In this document: positions 1 through 6,598 of the stretch, piece after piece | How the letters are laid out: every line of letters starts with the position of its first letter | Numbering within the stretch: the stretch's first letter is position 1 | NCBI GenBank assembly: GCA_002419215.1 | Contig: DIFQ01000104.1 | Span: 1 to 24,202 of the forward strand | Length of the DNA: 24,202 bases | Direction of reading: 5' to 3' | Source of the DNA: Syntrophaceae bacterium UBA5744 | Lineage (GTDB): Bacteria > Desulfobacterota > Syntrophia > Syntrophales > UBA2192 | Notes under the pieces: generated by a model | Told to the model about the DNA's origin: nothing | The model's input: the letters and a program-made list of their open reading frames with translations, nothing else | The model's database searches: none | Translations under genes and position numbers: made by a program

Positions 1-52
1 GCCATTAATCGGACTCCAGCGAGACTGACAGCTGCGAGAAGCTTCTTCGGAA

Positions 53-88
53 AAGGCCCCTGCCGGGCAATCGGCGGGGGCCTTTCCT
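53..88 (+). terminator. Intrinsic terminator hairpin
   Basis: A GC-rich stem (AGGCCCCTGCCG at 54-65 paired with CGGCGGGGGCCT at 72-83, 6-nt loop) is followed by TTCCTGT on the + strand and by a T-rich run on the - strand (complement of the AAAA at 51-54). It probably ends a + strand gene lying left of the window, but could act in both directions. Confidence 0.7.
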
Positions 89-106
89 GTAAAATTACAT
101 GACCGT

Positions 107-300
107 GACGCACCCTCAATCCGAGACAACTCAAAATGGTCCCTTCGTAAGAGTAGAAATTTCCTCTGGCTCATCACCAGGCGTGGTGATTTGTCCTATG
201 CGTCTGTCTGGAGTCCTTCCCGTACTCCTTGATGCAGGAATAGGGGTGTCATCGAACATTAAAAGTGGAGAGGCAGGGTCGGAAATGGCCCTGCCTTTTC
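107..300 (+). ncRNA. Possible structured RNA ending in a terminator
   Basis: This stretch has no convincing gene, but its bases pair. GACGCACCCT (107-116) can pair with AGGGGTGTC (242-250) with one bulged A, which would close a domain. Inside it are a perfect 7-bp hairpin (ATCACCA 173-179 / TGGTGAT 184-190, loop GGCG) and a GGAG/CTCC hairpin (210-213 / 225-228). An intrinsic terminator follows at 271-299. No + strand gene follows, so a free-standing RNA fits better than a riboswitch leader. I could not match it to a family I know; 6S, SRP and RNase P RNA did not fit. A short open frame over the same bases (99-362) has no Shine-Dalgarno site and no familiar motif. This is inference from pairing read by eye. 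Confidence 0.3.
271..299. terminator. Terminator hairpin downstream of the hcp operon
   Basis: An 8-bp stem, AGGCAGGG (271-278) with CCCTGCCT (289-296), has a 10-nt loop and TTTTC on the + strand. On the - strand the stem is followed by CTCCACTTTTAATG, so it may also stop transcripts coming from the ferredoxin-like gene 120 nt away. Confidence 0.65.
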
Positions 301-420
301 TGTTGAGTATTCAATTCCTGTCTCGAATCCGACAGGCGGCAGGCCCCGATATCCCGTCCTGATGTCTTTGTGATGTGCAGAGCCGCAGCTGCAGTGCTTA
401 TCCGGTCATGGATGGCTGCT
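301..420. other. Gene-free spacer
   Basis: Between the terminator and the end of the ferredoxin-like gene I see only a small CCTGTC/GACAGG hairpin (317-322 / 331-336). There is no gene, RNA or repeat that I can support. Confidence 0.5.
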
Positions 421-1158
421 TCATTGGTCGATTGTCCCCCGGCGCGTGATGACGACCTCCTCCACGTGTACATCCTTTCCCGCCTGGTGCGCCGCCTCGG
501 TCACGATGGGCAGCAGGGAGGAGCAGCAGGGCACTTCCATGCGAAGGACCTTGACGCTCCTGATGTCGTTTGCCCGGAAGATGTCCGCGAAGCGCTGCAG
601 GTACTCCGCCTTGTCGTCGAACTTGGGGCAGCCCAGCAGCAGCACGCGCCCTTCGAGGAAGTCGCGGTGGAAATCGGCGTAGGCGGCGGGCACGCAGTCG
701 GCCGCAACCAGCAGATCGCCGTTCTTCAGGAAGGGCGCCGTGGGCGGGATCAGCCGGATCTGGACGGGCCAGTGGGAGAGGGCCGACCCGGAAGCCTCCG
801 CCGCTCCCTTCGGTGCGGCTGCCGGTTTTTTCGCGGCAGGGGCGAAGCTGTGCAGGGTCATGGAGGGGCAGCCGCCCTGCGCGGGTGCAAAGGGGGAGGG
901 TGCCGGCGCTTTCGTTTTCTTCAGGTGCTCGCGCACGGCCTTCTCGTCAAACGCGTCGGCCTCGCGCTCGATGATCTTCAGGGCCCCCGTGGGGCACTCT
1001 CCCAGGCAGGCGCCCAGGCCGTCGCAGAACATGTCCTTCACGAGCCTTGCCTTGCCGTCGACAATCCGGATGGCCCCCTCCGCGCAGGCGGGTACGCACA
1101 GGCCGCAGCCGTTGCAGAGCTCCTCGTCGATCTCGATAATCTGTCGTTTCGTCTTCAT
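421..1158 (-). CDS. Ferredoxin-like 4Fe-4S protein, Hcp partner (FrdX-type)
   Basis: A 245-residue protein with an N-terminal bacterial ferredoxin domain and a long C-terminal domain. Cluster 1 is canonical: CNGCGLCVPAC at about residues 17-27. The second set reads CDGLGACLGECP, so one of the usual four cysteines is replaced by Leu. A Pro/Ala-rich linker (about residues 90-135) leads to a C-terminal region with conserved-looking cysteines (AADC, LLGCPK, VPCCSS), which may hold another metal or disulfide site. The start at 1158 is chosen because GAAGAGG precedes ATG and the MKTKRQ-ferredoxin boundary is typical; the frame stays open further upstream into hcp, which is not meaningful. It lies 92 nt behind hcp on the same strand. 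In Desulfovibrio an hcp-frdX pair is known and is regulated by HcpR, so a role as electron donor or partner of Hcp is likely but inferred. Confidence 0.85.
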   Translation of the reverse strand: MKTKRQIIEIDEELCNGCGLCVPACAEGAIRIVDGKARLVKDMFCDGLGACLGECPTGALKIIEREADAFDEKAVREHLKKTKAPAPSPFAPAQGGCPSMTLHSFAPAAKKPAAAPKGAAEASGSALSHWPVQIRLIPPTAPFLKNGDLLVAADCVPAAYADFHRDFLEGRVLLLGCPKFDDKAEYLQRFADIFRANDIRSVKVLRMEVPCCSSLLPIVTEAAHQAGKDVHVEEVVITRRGTIDQ

Positions 1159-1182
1159 ATCCTCTTCCGTCTCTGCCTTGTC

Positions 1183-1221
1183 CTGGAACCCCGCTCCCTT
1201 TCCGAAAAGCAGGGGTTCCAG
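1183..1221 (-). other. Intercistronic hairpin between hcp and its ferredoxin gene
   Basis: CTGGAACCCC (1183-1192) pairs perfectly with GGGGTTCCAG (1212-1221) around a 19-nt loop. There is no T-run after it on either strand, so it is not a standard terminator. In the hcp transcript it could protect the upstream message from 3' decay or act as a processing site (inference). Confidence 0.45.
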
Positions 1222-1250
1222 ACAGGAGAGAGGCAGATGGTGATTCGTAT

Positions 1251-2879
1251 TTACCCGAGAATAGCTTTCAGGTCCTCTTCCGGTGTCGTGATCGGCTTGA
1301 TGCCGAAGTTCTTCACGAGCACATCGAGCACGCCCGGCGTGATGAAGGCCGGAAGCGAAGGCCCCAGGCGGATGTCCTTGATCCCCAGGTAGAGCAGGGT
1401 GAGCAGGATGGCAGCCGCCTTCTGTTCGTACCACGAGAGCACCATCGAGAGGGGCAGCTCGTTGACCCCGACACCAAAGGCCTTCGAAAGCGCCACGGCG
1501 ATCTGGATGGCCGAGTAGGCGTCGTTGCACTGGCCCGCGTCGAGAAGCCTCGGAATGCCGCCGATGGCGCCCAGGTCCTTGTCGAAGAAGCGGAACTTCC
1601 CGCAGGCAAGGGTCAGCACGACGCAGTCCTCTGGGACCTGCTCGACGAATTGCGTGTAGTAATTCCTGCCTGGCTTGGCGCCATCGCAGCCGGCCACCAG
1701 GAAGAAGTACCTGATCTGCTTGCCCTTCACGGCCTCGATCACCTTGTCAGCCACGCCCATGACGGCGTTGCGGGCAAAACCCACCATGACCGACTTGCCG
1801 TTGACATCCGAGGTGAAGCCCGGAAGCTTCAGGGCCCGTTTGATCACCGGTGCGAAATCCCTTCCGGGAACGTGGGCCACGTCGGGCCATCCTACGAGGC
1901 CCGTTGTGAAGATGTTGTCCTTGTAGGCCGGCTGGGGGCGCTGGATGCAGTTGGTGGTCATCAGGATCGCCCCGGGGAACTCGGCGAACTCCTTGGCCTG
2001 GTTCTGCCACGCCGTGCCGTAGTGGCCGGCCAGGTGGCCGTACTTCTTGAGTCCCGGGTAGCCGTGGCTGGGGAGCATCTCGCCGTGGGTGTAGATGTTG
2101 ATCCCCTTGCCCTCGGTCTGCTTGAGAAGCGCTTCCAGGTCCTTGAGATCGTGACCGGAAACCATGATGGCCTTGCCCTTCTTTGCGCCCAGGGAGACGG
2201 CCGTGGGCACGGGGTGCCCGTAGGCGCCCGTGTTGGCCGCATCGAGGAGCTCCATCGTCCTCAGGTTCACCTCGCCGCACTTGAGCACCAGCCCGAGGGC
2301 CGCATCGAGACCGATTTTTCCGTCTGCCAGGGAGGCCAGCGCCTCATGGACGAAGGCATAGACAATCGGGTCTTCCTGCCCGAGGATCTGGGCATGGTCG
2401 GCATAGGCCGCGTTGCCCTTGAGCCCGAACAGCAGGGTGTGCTTCAGGGAAAGGATGTCGGCGTTGGCCGCCGGGTAAGACTTGAGCCCCACCTTTTCCC
2501 CCTGGGCCACAAGCCCTTCCAAGGTGGCAGCCGGCGTGAACGTCAGGGCATCCCCGGAAAGATCGAGGCTCCCGCCTGAGGCCTTCAGCTTGCCGACGAG
2601 GCCGTCGCGATATTTCACGGCCTGCCCGATCAGGCTCATGAAGAGCGCCGCGTCGAAGTTCACGTTGGTCAGCGTCGAAAAGAGCGCCTTGACCGTGAAG
2701 ACGTCCGCCTCGTGATCGACGATCCCCTTCCTCCTCGCCTCGGATGCGGCGCTCGAAAGCCCGATGAGGGCGTAGACCAGTAAATCCTGCAGGGAGGCCA
2801 CGTCATGCGACTTCCCGCAGACGCCCCCTTTCGTGCAGGCCTCTCCTTTTACCGTTTGCTCGCACTGATAGCAGAACAT
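1251..2879 (-). CDS. hcp: Hydroxylamine reductase / hybrid-cluster protein (Hcp)
   Basis: A 542-residue hybrid-cluster protein, the usual length for the class I enzymes of strict anaerobes. It is a cytoplasmic redox enzyme linked to NO detoxification and hydroxylamine reduction. The N-terminal cubane motif is C3-x2-C6-x8-C15-x5-C21. The hybrid-cluster ligands can be read in order: His in VSGHDLKDLE, Glu in THGEMLP, Cys in TTNCIQRP, Cys in VAGCDGAKPG (the persulfide position), Cys in TLACGKFRFF, Cys in DAGQCNDAY and Glu in SWYEQKA. All are present, so it should be active. The ATG at 2879 has a strong GGAGG eight bases upstream. Its promoter carries a Dnr/Fnr-type operator and the divergent neighbour is a Crp/Fnr regulator, which suggests direct control by that protein. 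The ferredoxin-like gene follows. Confidence 0.97.
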   Translation of the reverse strand: MFCYQCEQTVKGEACTKGGVCGKSHDVASLQDLLVYALIGLSSAASEARRKGIVDHEADVFTVKALFSTLTNVNFDAALFMSLIGQAVKYRDGLVGKLKASGGSLDLSGDALTFTPAATLEGLVAQGEKVGLKSYPAANADILSLKHTLLFGLKGNAAYADHAQILGQEDPIVYAFVHEALASLADGKIGLDAALGLVLKCGEVNLRTMELLDAANTGAYGHPVPTAVSLGAKKGKAIMVSGHDLKDLEALLKQTEGKGINIYTHGEMLPSHGYPGLKKYGHLAGHYGTAWQNQAKEFAEFPGAILMTTNCIQRPQPAYKDNIFTTGLVGWPDVAHVPGRDFAPVIKRALKLPGFTSDVNGKSVMVGFARNAVMGVADKVIEAVKGKQIRYFFLVAGCDGAKPGRNYYTQFVEQVPEDCVVLTLACGKFRFFDKDLGAIGGIPRLLDAGQCNDAYSAIQIAVALSKAFGVGVNELPLSMVLSWYEQKAAAILLTLLYLGIKDIRLGPSLPAFITPGVLDVLVKNFGIKPITTPEEDLKAILG

Positions 2880-2927
2880 GTTCAGCCTCCTTCGTCCAAT
2901 TTATACACGAGTGCGTGTTTTCCGAGA

Positions 2928-2933
2928 TCAATA
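2928..2933 (-). promoter_or_regulatory. -10 box of the hcp promoter
   Basis: TATTGA on the - strand starts exactly 22 nt after the Dnr/Fnr-type operator. That is the spacing of class II Fnr promoters, where the operator is centred near -41.5 and replaces a -35 box. The predicted start of transcription is near 2921, leaving a leader of about 40 nt before the hcp ATG. Confidence 0.6.
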
Positions 2934-2955
2934 CGACAGATTCCGCCGGAATTCC

Positions 2956-2969
2956 TTGATCTGGGTCAA
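2956..2969. promoter_or_regulatory. Crp/Fnr-family operator (TTGAT-N4-GTCAA)
   Basis: TTGATCTGGGTCAA matches the TTGAT-N4-GTCAA form used by Dnr/Nnr proteins and is one base off the symmetric Fnr box. It lies in the 260-nt gap between divergent hcp and the Crp/Fnr gene. Seen from hcp it sits at a class II activating position. Seen from the regulator gene no -10 box lies at 22 nt, so activation in that direction is not supported. Confidence 0.75.
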
Positions 2970-2970
2970 A

Positions 2971-3031
2971 AAAACGGAAAAAAGTTGGAAATGCAAAAAA
3001 CCGTTTTAAGTGTTCTGTGTTACGTGTTAGG
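2971..3031. repeat. AT-rich inverted repeat and heptamer repeat
   Basis: AAAACGG (2971-2977) and CCGTTTT (3001-3007) form an inverted repeat with a 23-nt, A-rich loop. Directly after it come three 7-nt units at 3011-3031: TGTTCTG, TGTTACG, TGTTAGG. The rest of the hcp-regulator gap is AT-rich compared with the genes on either side. Confidence 0.5.
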
Positions 3032-3075
3032 TAAGAAAAAGATCGGGCTATGAAACTATTCTACAGACAGCAGCC

Positions 3076-3103
3076 AATCCGTAAAACAAAAAACGGATTT
3101 TTA
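3076..3103 (+). terminator. Terminator-like hairpin in the leader of the Crp/Fnr gene
   Basis: AATCCGT (3076-3082) pairs with ACGGATT (3093-3099) around an A-rich 10-nt loop, followed by TTTT. It ends about 35 nt before the regulator's start codon, on the same strand. It could be a weak terminator or attenuator in the leader. No alternative antiterminator stem was obvious to me. Confidence 0.4.
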
Positions 3104-3113
3104 GCTTAAACCC

Positions 3114-3134
3114 GAAAACGTAAAACGTAAAACA
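3114..3134. repeat. Heptamer tandem repeat before the Crp/Fnr start
   Basis: Three 7-nt units, GAAAACG, TAAAACG and TAAAACA, run up to three bases before the GTG start. They occupy the place where a Shine-Dalgarno sequence would be, and only a weak CAGAG is left. Confidence 0.55.
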
Positions 3135-3136
3135 GA

Positions 3137-3826
3137 GTGATGAACATCCGGTCTTTCCTTTCCCGTCTTCCGCTGTTCAACGGTCTGCCCGAAGAGGACC
3201 TCAAGGCCCTTGCAGGCATCGTCCTGGATCGCTCGCACGCCGCGGGCGAGTCGATCTTTACCGAGGGCGACCGGGCGGCGGGTCTCAACATCGTCTTCTC
3301 GGGGCGGGTGAAGATCTTCAAGCTCGCGTCCAACGGCAAGGAGCAGATCCTGCACATCATGGGCCCCGGCGAGCCCTTCGCCGAGGTCCCCGTCTTCCAG
3401 GGGGGACATTACCCCGCCAGCGCCGAGGCCATCGAGGCAAGCCGCGTGCTCTTCATCCCCCGCGACGGACTTACCGACATGATCCGCCGAAACCCCGCCC
3501 TGGCCCTGGACATGCTGGCCGTGCTGTCGCGGCGCCTGAGGGAATTTGCCTCCACGATCGAGAACCTCTCCCTGCGCGGGGTGCCGGAGAGGCTTTCGGC
3601 TTACCTGCTTCACCTGAGCGACCTTGCCGGCGGCTCCGCCGAGTTCGAGCTCGACATCAAAAAGGGTCTGATCGCCAATCTCCTCGGGACAACCGGCGAG
3701 TCGCTGTCGCGCGTTCTCGGCAAGATGTCGCAGGCCGGCATGATCCGTGTCGGCGGGAAGAAAATCACCATCCTCGACCGTGCGGCGCTTGCCGATGTGG
3801 CGGCGGCGAGGCAGGCCCTGGACTGA
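3137..3826 (+). CDS. Crp/Fnr-family transcriptional regulator (HcpR/Dnr-like)
   Basis: A 229-residue regulator with an N-terminal cyclic-nucleotide-binding fold (about residues 10-125), a long dimer helix (about 125-150) and a C-terminal winged helix. The recognition helix contains GTTGESLSRVLGKM; the Glu, Ser and Arg at the E-S-x-S-R positions match those with which Fnr reads TTGA half-sites, and such a site lies upstream of divergent hcp. There is no cysteine anywhere, so it cannot hold the oxygen-sensing 4Fe-4S cluster of Fnr. A heme/NO-sensing type such as HcpR or Dnr is more likely, but the ligand is inferred from context. The start is either GTG 3137 or ATG 3140 (the frame begins GTG-ATG-AAC); the Shine-Dalgarno is weak for both. 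The NCS2 permease gene follows after 10 nt, probably co-transcribed. Confidence 0.9.
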   Translation: MMNIRSFLSRLPLFNGLPEEDLKALAGIVLDRSHAAGESIFTEGDRAAGLNIVFSGRVKIFKLASNGKEQILHIMGPGEPFAEVPVFQGGHYPASAEAIEASRVLFIPRDGLTDMIRRNPALALDMLAVLSRRLREFASTIENLSLRGVPERLSAYLLHLSDLAGGSAEFELDIKKGLIANLLGTTGESLSRVLGKMSQAGMIRVGGKKITILDRAALADVAAARQALD

Positions 3827-3836
3827 GAGGAGCCCC

Positions 3837-5147
3837 ATGGAATTCCGTTACGGTCTCGACGACCGGCCGCCGCCCCTGGAATGGCTTTTCCTGGGCCTGC
3901 AGTGGTTCGCCGTGGCCGTCCCCTCCATCATCATCCTCGGGAAGATCATCTGCACCGTCGGGCCGGCCGGGGCCTGCGACCCGCTCATTTACCTGCAGAA
4001 GATGTTCTTCGTCGCCGCCCTGTTCATGCTCATCCAGATTTTCCTGGGGCACGGCCTGCCGCTCATCGTCGGCCCTTCGACGGTGATCCTCATCGGGATC
4101 CTGTCGAGCCCCGGCGCTCAGCCGGCAGCCCTCCACACGGCGATCCTGCTGGGCGGCCTGGTGCTTTTCGTCATGGCCTGGACGGGCCTCTTCGGAAAGA
4201 TCCGCCGCCTCTTCACCCGGCGCGTCGTGGCCGTCGTCCTGTTGCTGATCGCCTTCACCCTGACACCGACGATCATCCGGCTGATCACGGGCTCCGGCGG
4301 GGTGCCCCGCTCAAACGTCCTGTTTGCCTTTGTCCTGTGCCTTTCGATGATCGTCCTGCACCGGTTCCTGGGCGGCATCTGGCGCTCGACGCTGATCCTG
4401 AGCGCCACCGTCGCGGGATCGCTCGCGTGGCACGTCCTGGGCCTGGGCTCCGCCGGGGCGGGGAGCGCCGGCTCCGGGGCCCTCTTCGGCCTGTTCTTCA
4501 CCGGTATCACGACGGCGTTTTCCTTCGACCCGGGGCTTATGGCGGCATTCCTCATCTGCTTTGTCGCCCTTGCCATCAATGACATCGGGTCCATCGAGTC
4601 GATGAACGCGTTTGCGGGCGATGGCGACAAGGGGGGGAGGCTCCGGAGGGGGATTGCCGTGACGGGCCTGGCGAATCTGGCGGCAGGCTTCCTCGGGATC
4701 ATCGGCCAGGTCAACTACTCGCTGAGCCCAGGTGTCGTGGCCTCTTCGCGGTGCCTGTCGCGCTTTGCCCTCGTGCCGGCTGCGCTTTTGATGCTCGCCG
4801 TCGCCTTTTCCCCGGCGTCCATCGCAGTCATGGAGGCCGTGCCTTCCGTCGTGGTCGGCAGCGCCATGCTCTACATCCTCTGTGCCCAGATGGCGGCGGG
4901 AGTCATGGTGCTGATGGAGGATGAACGCGGCGCCGGTTTCAACGGCGGCCTCGTGGTAGGGATCCCGCTGCTCGTGGCCGTCGTGGTGGCCTTTCTTCCC
5001 GGCGAGGTGGTCTCGACCTTCCCGGCTCTCATCCGCCCCGTGGCGGGCAACAGCTTCGTGATGGGCGTGCTGGCGGTTTTGTGTCTGGAGCACATCCTCT
5101 TCCGGCAAGCCCCCTCGACGACGAAGGGGGCCGGAGAGGCGCCATGA
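3837..5147 (+). CDS. NCS2-family nucleobase permease (xanthine/uracil type)
   Basis: A 436-residue inner-membrane protein with about 12-14 hydrophobic segments. It resembles the nucleobase:cation symporter-2 family, which takes up uracil, xanthine or urate with protons. The region GQVNYSLSPGVVASSR (about residues 285-300) corresponds to the family signature around QNxGxxxxT, but lacks the exact Asn-x-Gly pair. The stretch ALAINDIGSIESMNAFAG matches the preceding conserved helix. This makes it a divergent member whose substrate cannot be read from sequence. The start ATG 3837 is chosen because GAGAGGAG precedes it and the frame upstream lies inside the regulator gene. It sits 10 nt behind the regulator and overlaps the LysE-like gene by ATGA, so the three genes look like one operon. 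Confidence 0.85.
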   Translation: MEFRYGLDDRPPPLEWLFLGLQWFAVAVPSIIILGKIICTVGPAGACDPLIYLQKMFFVAALFMLIQIFLGHGLPLIVGPSTVILIGILSSPGAQPAALHTAILLGGLVLFVMAWTGLFGKIRRLFTRRVVAVVLLLIAFTLTPTIIRLITGSGGVPRSNVLFAFVLCLSMIVLHRFLGGIWRSTLILSATVAGSLAWHVLGLGSAGAGSAGSGALFGLFFTGITTAFSFDPGLMAAFLICFVALAINDIGSIESMNAFAGDGDKGGRLRRGIAVTGLANLAAGFLGIIGQVNYSLSPGVVASSRCLSRFALVPAALLMLAVAFSPASIAVMEAVPSVVVGSAMLYILCAQMAAGVMVLMEDERGAGFNGGLVVGIPLLVAVVVAFLPGEVVSTFPALIRPVAGNSFVMGVLAVLCLEHILFRQAPSTTKGAGEAP

Positions 5148-5758
5148 CGACCCTGCTGAGTTCCGCCGTGGTTTATGGATTATCGGCCGGTTTCTCGCCG
5201 GGCCCCCTGCTTGCGCTCGTCATTTCCCAGACACTCCGGTACGGCGTCCGGGAGGGCGTCAAGGCGTCCATGGCGCCCCTGATCACGGATCTGCCGATCA
5301 TCCTGGTGTCCGTCCTTGTCCTTCGTTCGCTGTCGGACAGCCGTTTCGTCCTGGGCTGCATCTCGATGGCGGGCGGACTGTTCGTGACGTACCTGGCCTG
5401 GGAGTGTTTCCGGACGGTCCGACTGGAGATGGCCGACCTGGACGGGGAACCGCAGTCTTTGGGCAAAGGGGCGGCCGTCAACGCGCTCAACCCGCACCCC
5501 TACCTCTTCTGGCTCACGGTCGGCGGGCCTTCCGTCATCCGGGCCTGGGCAGACAGCCCCCTCAAGGCCGTTGCCTTCGTCGCCGTGTTCAGCGCGAGCA
5601 TCGTCGGGTCGAAGGTGATGGTTGCCGCCATGGTCGGGCGATCGAAACACCTGCTGAGCGGGGGGGGTTACGGAACCGTCATGCGGGTCCTGGGCCTGAT
5701 GCTTCTTTTCTTTGCCGTTCTGCTGTTCAAAGACGGACTGGAACTGGCGGGGTGGTGA
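5144..5758 (+). CDS. LysE/RhtB-family exporter
   Basis: A 204-residue membrane protein of the LysE superfamily, which exports amino acids or related small metabolites. The N-terminal GFSPGPLLALVISQTLRYG and the GVKASMAP stretch are characteristic, and about six hydrophobic helices can be seen. AAVNALNPHPYLFWL (about residues 110-125) matches the conserved NP motif in the middle of the family. The ATG overlaps the stop of the permease gene (ATGA, 5144-5147), indicating translational coupling, with GGAGAGG just upstream. The exported substrate is unknown; pairing with a nucleobase permease may be accidental. Confidence 0.88.
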   Translation: MTTLLSSAVVYGLSAGFSPGPLLALVISQTLRYGVREGVKASMAPLITDLPIILVSVLVLRSLSDSRFVLGCISMAGGLFVTYLAWECFRTVRLEMADLDGEPQSLGKGAAVNALNPHPYLFWLTVGGPSVIRAWADSPLKAVAFVAVFSASIVGSKVMVAAMVGRSKHLLSGGGYGTVMRVLGLMLLFFAVLLFKDGLELAGW

Positions 5759-5892
5759 GACGGATTCTCCGGGCTGTCGGAAACAGGTCCGGTGAAAGGG
5801 AAGGGGCGTTTCCATTCGGTTTCCTGCCTGTCCTGAGGCCGAAGATTGTGATATAGGGGAACTCCACTCCAACCAAGGAAAGCCGGGGTATC

Positions 5893-6516
5893 ATGAAATT
5901 CTTCCAATCGAACCGAGAGAAATACTATGACCTCTTCGAAGAACTGGCCGACAAGCTCGAGGAGGGGGTCAAGCTTTTCACCGAGATCATCGGCAACTAC
6001 GAGTACTCGGAGTACAAGGTGGGCAAGCTCAAGGAGATCGAGCACGAAGCCGATCACATCACCCACCAGGTCTACAAGAGGATGCACAAGATGTTTCTGA
6101 CCCCCATGGACCGGGAGGATATCTATCTGCTGGCCAACAAGATGGACAGCGTCCTCGACGAGATCGAGTCCGCCGCCGTGAGGATGTACCTCTACAGGAT
6201 GAAGGAGCCGGCGAAGGAACTCGTGCAGATCACGGCGATCCTCAAGGAAGCCATCGCTAAGATCCGCAAGATCATCTTCTCCGTGAGGAAAAAGCAGGAT
6301 GCAGCGCTGATTTTGCAGCTGTGCGTGGAGATCAACACGCTGGAGAACGAAGCGGATCAGCTTTTCCGCTCGGCGATGGTGAGGCTTTTCGAAGAGGAAA
6401 AGGACGCCATCGAGCTCATCAAGGTGAAAGACATCATCGGACGGATCGAAACCGCCGTGGACAACTGCGAGGATGTCTCCAACGTCATCGAGGGGATCGT
6501 CCTGAAGTACGGCTAA
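5893..6516 (+). CDS. DUF47/PhoU-like protein (phosphate transport accessory)
   Basis: A 207-residue, all-helical, highly charged protein of the DUF47 (TIGR00153) family, related to PhoU. It is cytoplasmic and full length. Typical features are the FFQSNREKYYDLFEELADKL start, the EIEHEADHITHQVYKRM motif (about residues 48-65), NKMDSVLDEIESAA and the second ENEAD repeat near residue 150. In most genomes the gene is followed at once by a PiT-family phosphate permease, whose activity it is thought to modulate. Here no permease follows: the RAYT element begins 5 nt after the stop codon. The ATG is preceded by AAGGAAAG and CGGGG. A 134-nt gap separates it from the LysE-like gene, so it probably has its own promoter. 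Confidence 0.9.
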   Translation: MKFFQSNREKYYDLFEELADKLEEGVKLFTEIIGNYEYSEYKVGKLKEIEHEADHITHQVYKRMHKMFLTPMDREDIYLLANKMDSVLDEIESAAVRMYLYRMKEPAKELVQITAILKEAIAKIRKIIFSVRKKQDAALILQLCVEINTLENEADQLFRSAMVRLFEEEKDAIELIKVKDIIGRIETAVDNCEDVSNVIEGIVLKYG

Positions 6517-6521
6517 AGATT

Positions 6522-6550
6522 GGGGACGTTGTTGACTAATTAGACTAACT
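6522..6550 (+). repeat. Left inverted end of the RAYT element
   Basis: A 29-nt end that contains the palindrome CTAATTAG and starts 5 nt after the DUF47 stop codon. It is the exact reverse complement of 7549-7577 and is also found at 17147-17175. Confidence 0.92.
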
Positions 6551-6598
6551 CTGATTAGACTAACCCGGATGGGCCTGTGCAAGCGCAGGAGGTGCGCG

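Noticed and set aside
99..362. An 87-codon open frame on the + strand
   Set aside because: No ribosome site, runs through a terminator hairpin, and no motif I know; base pairing explains the region better.
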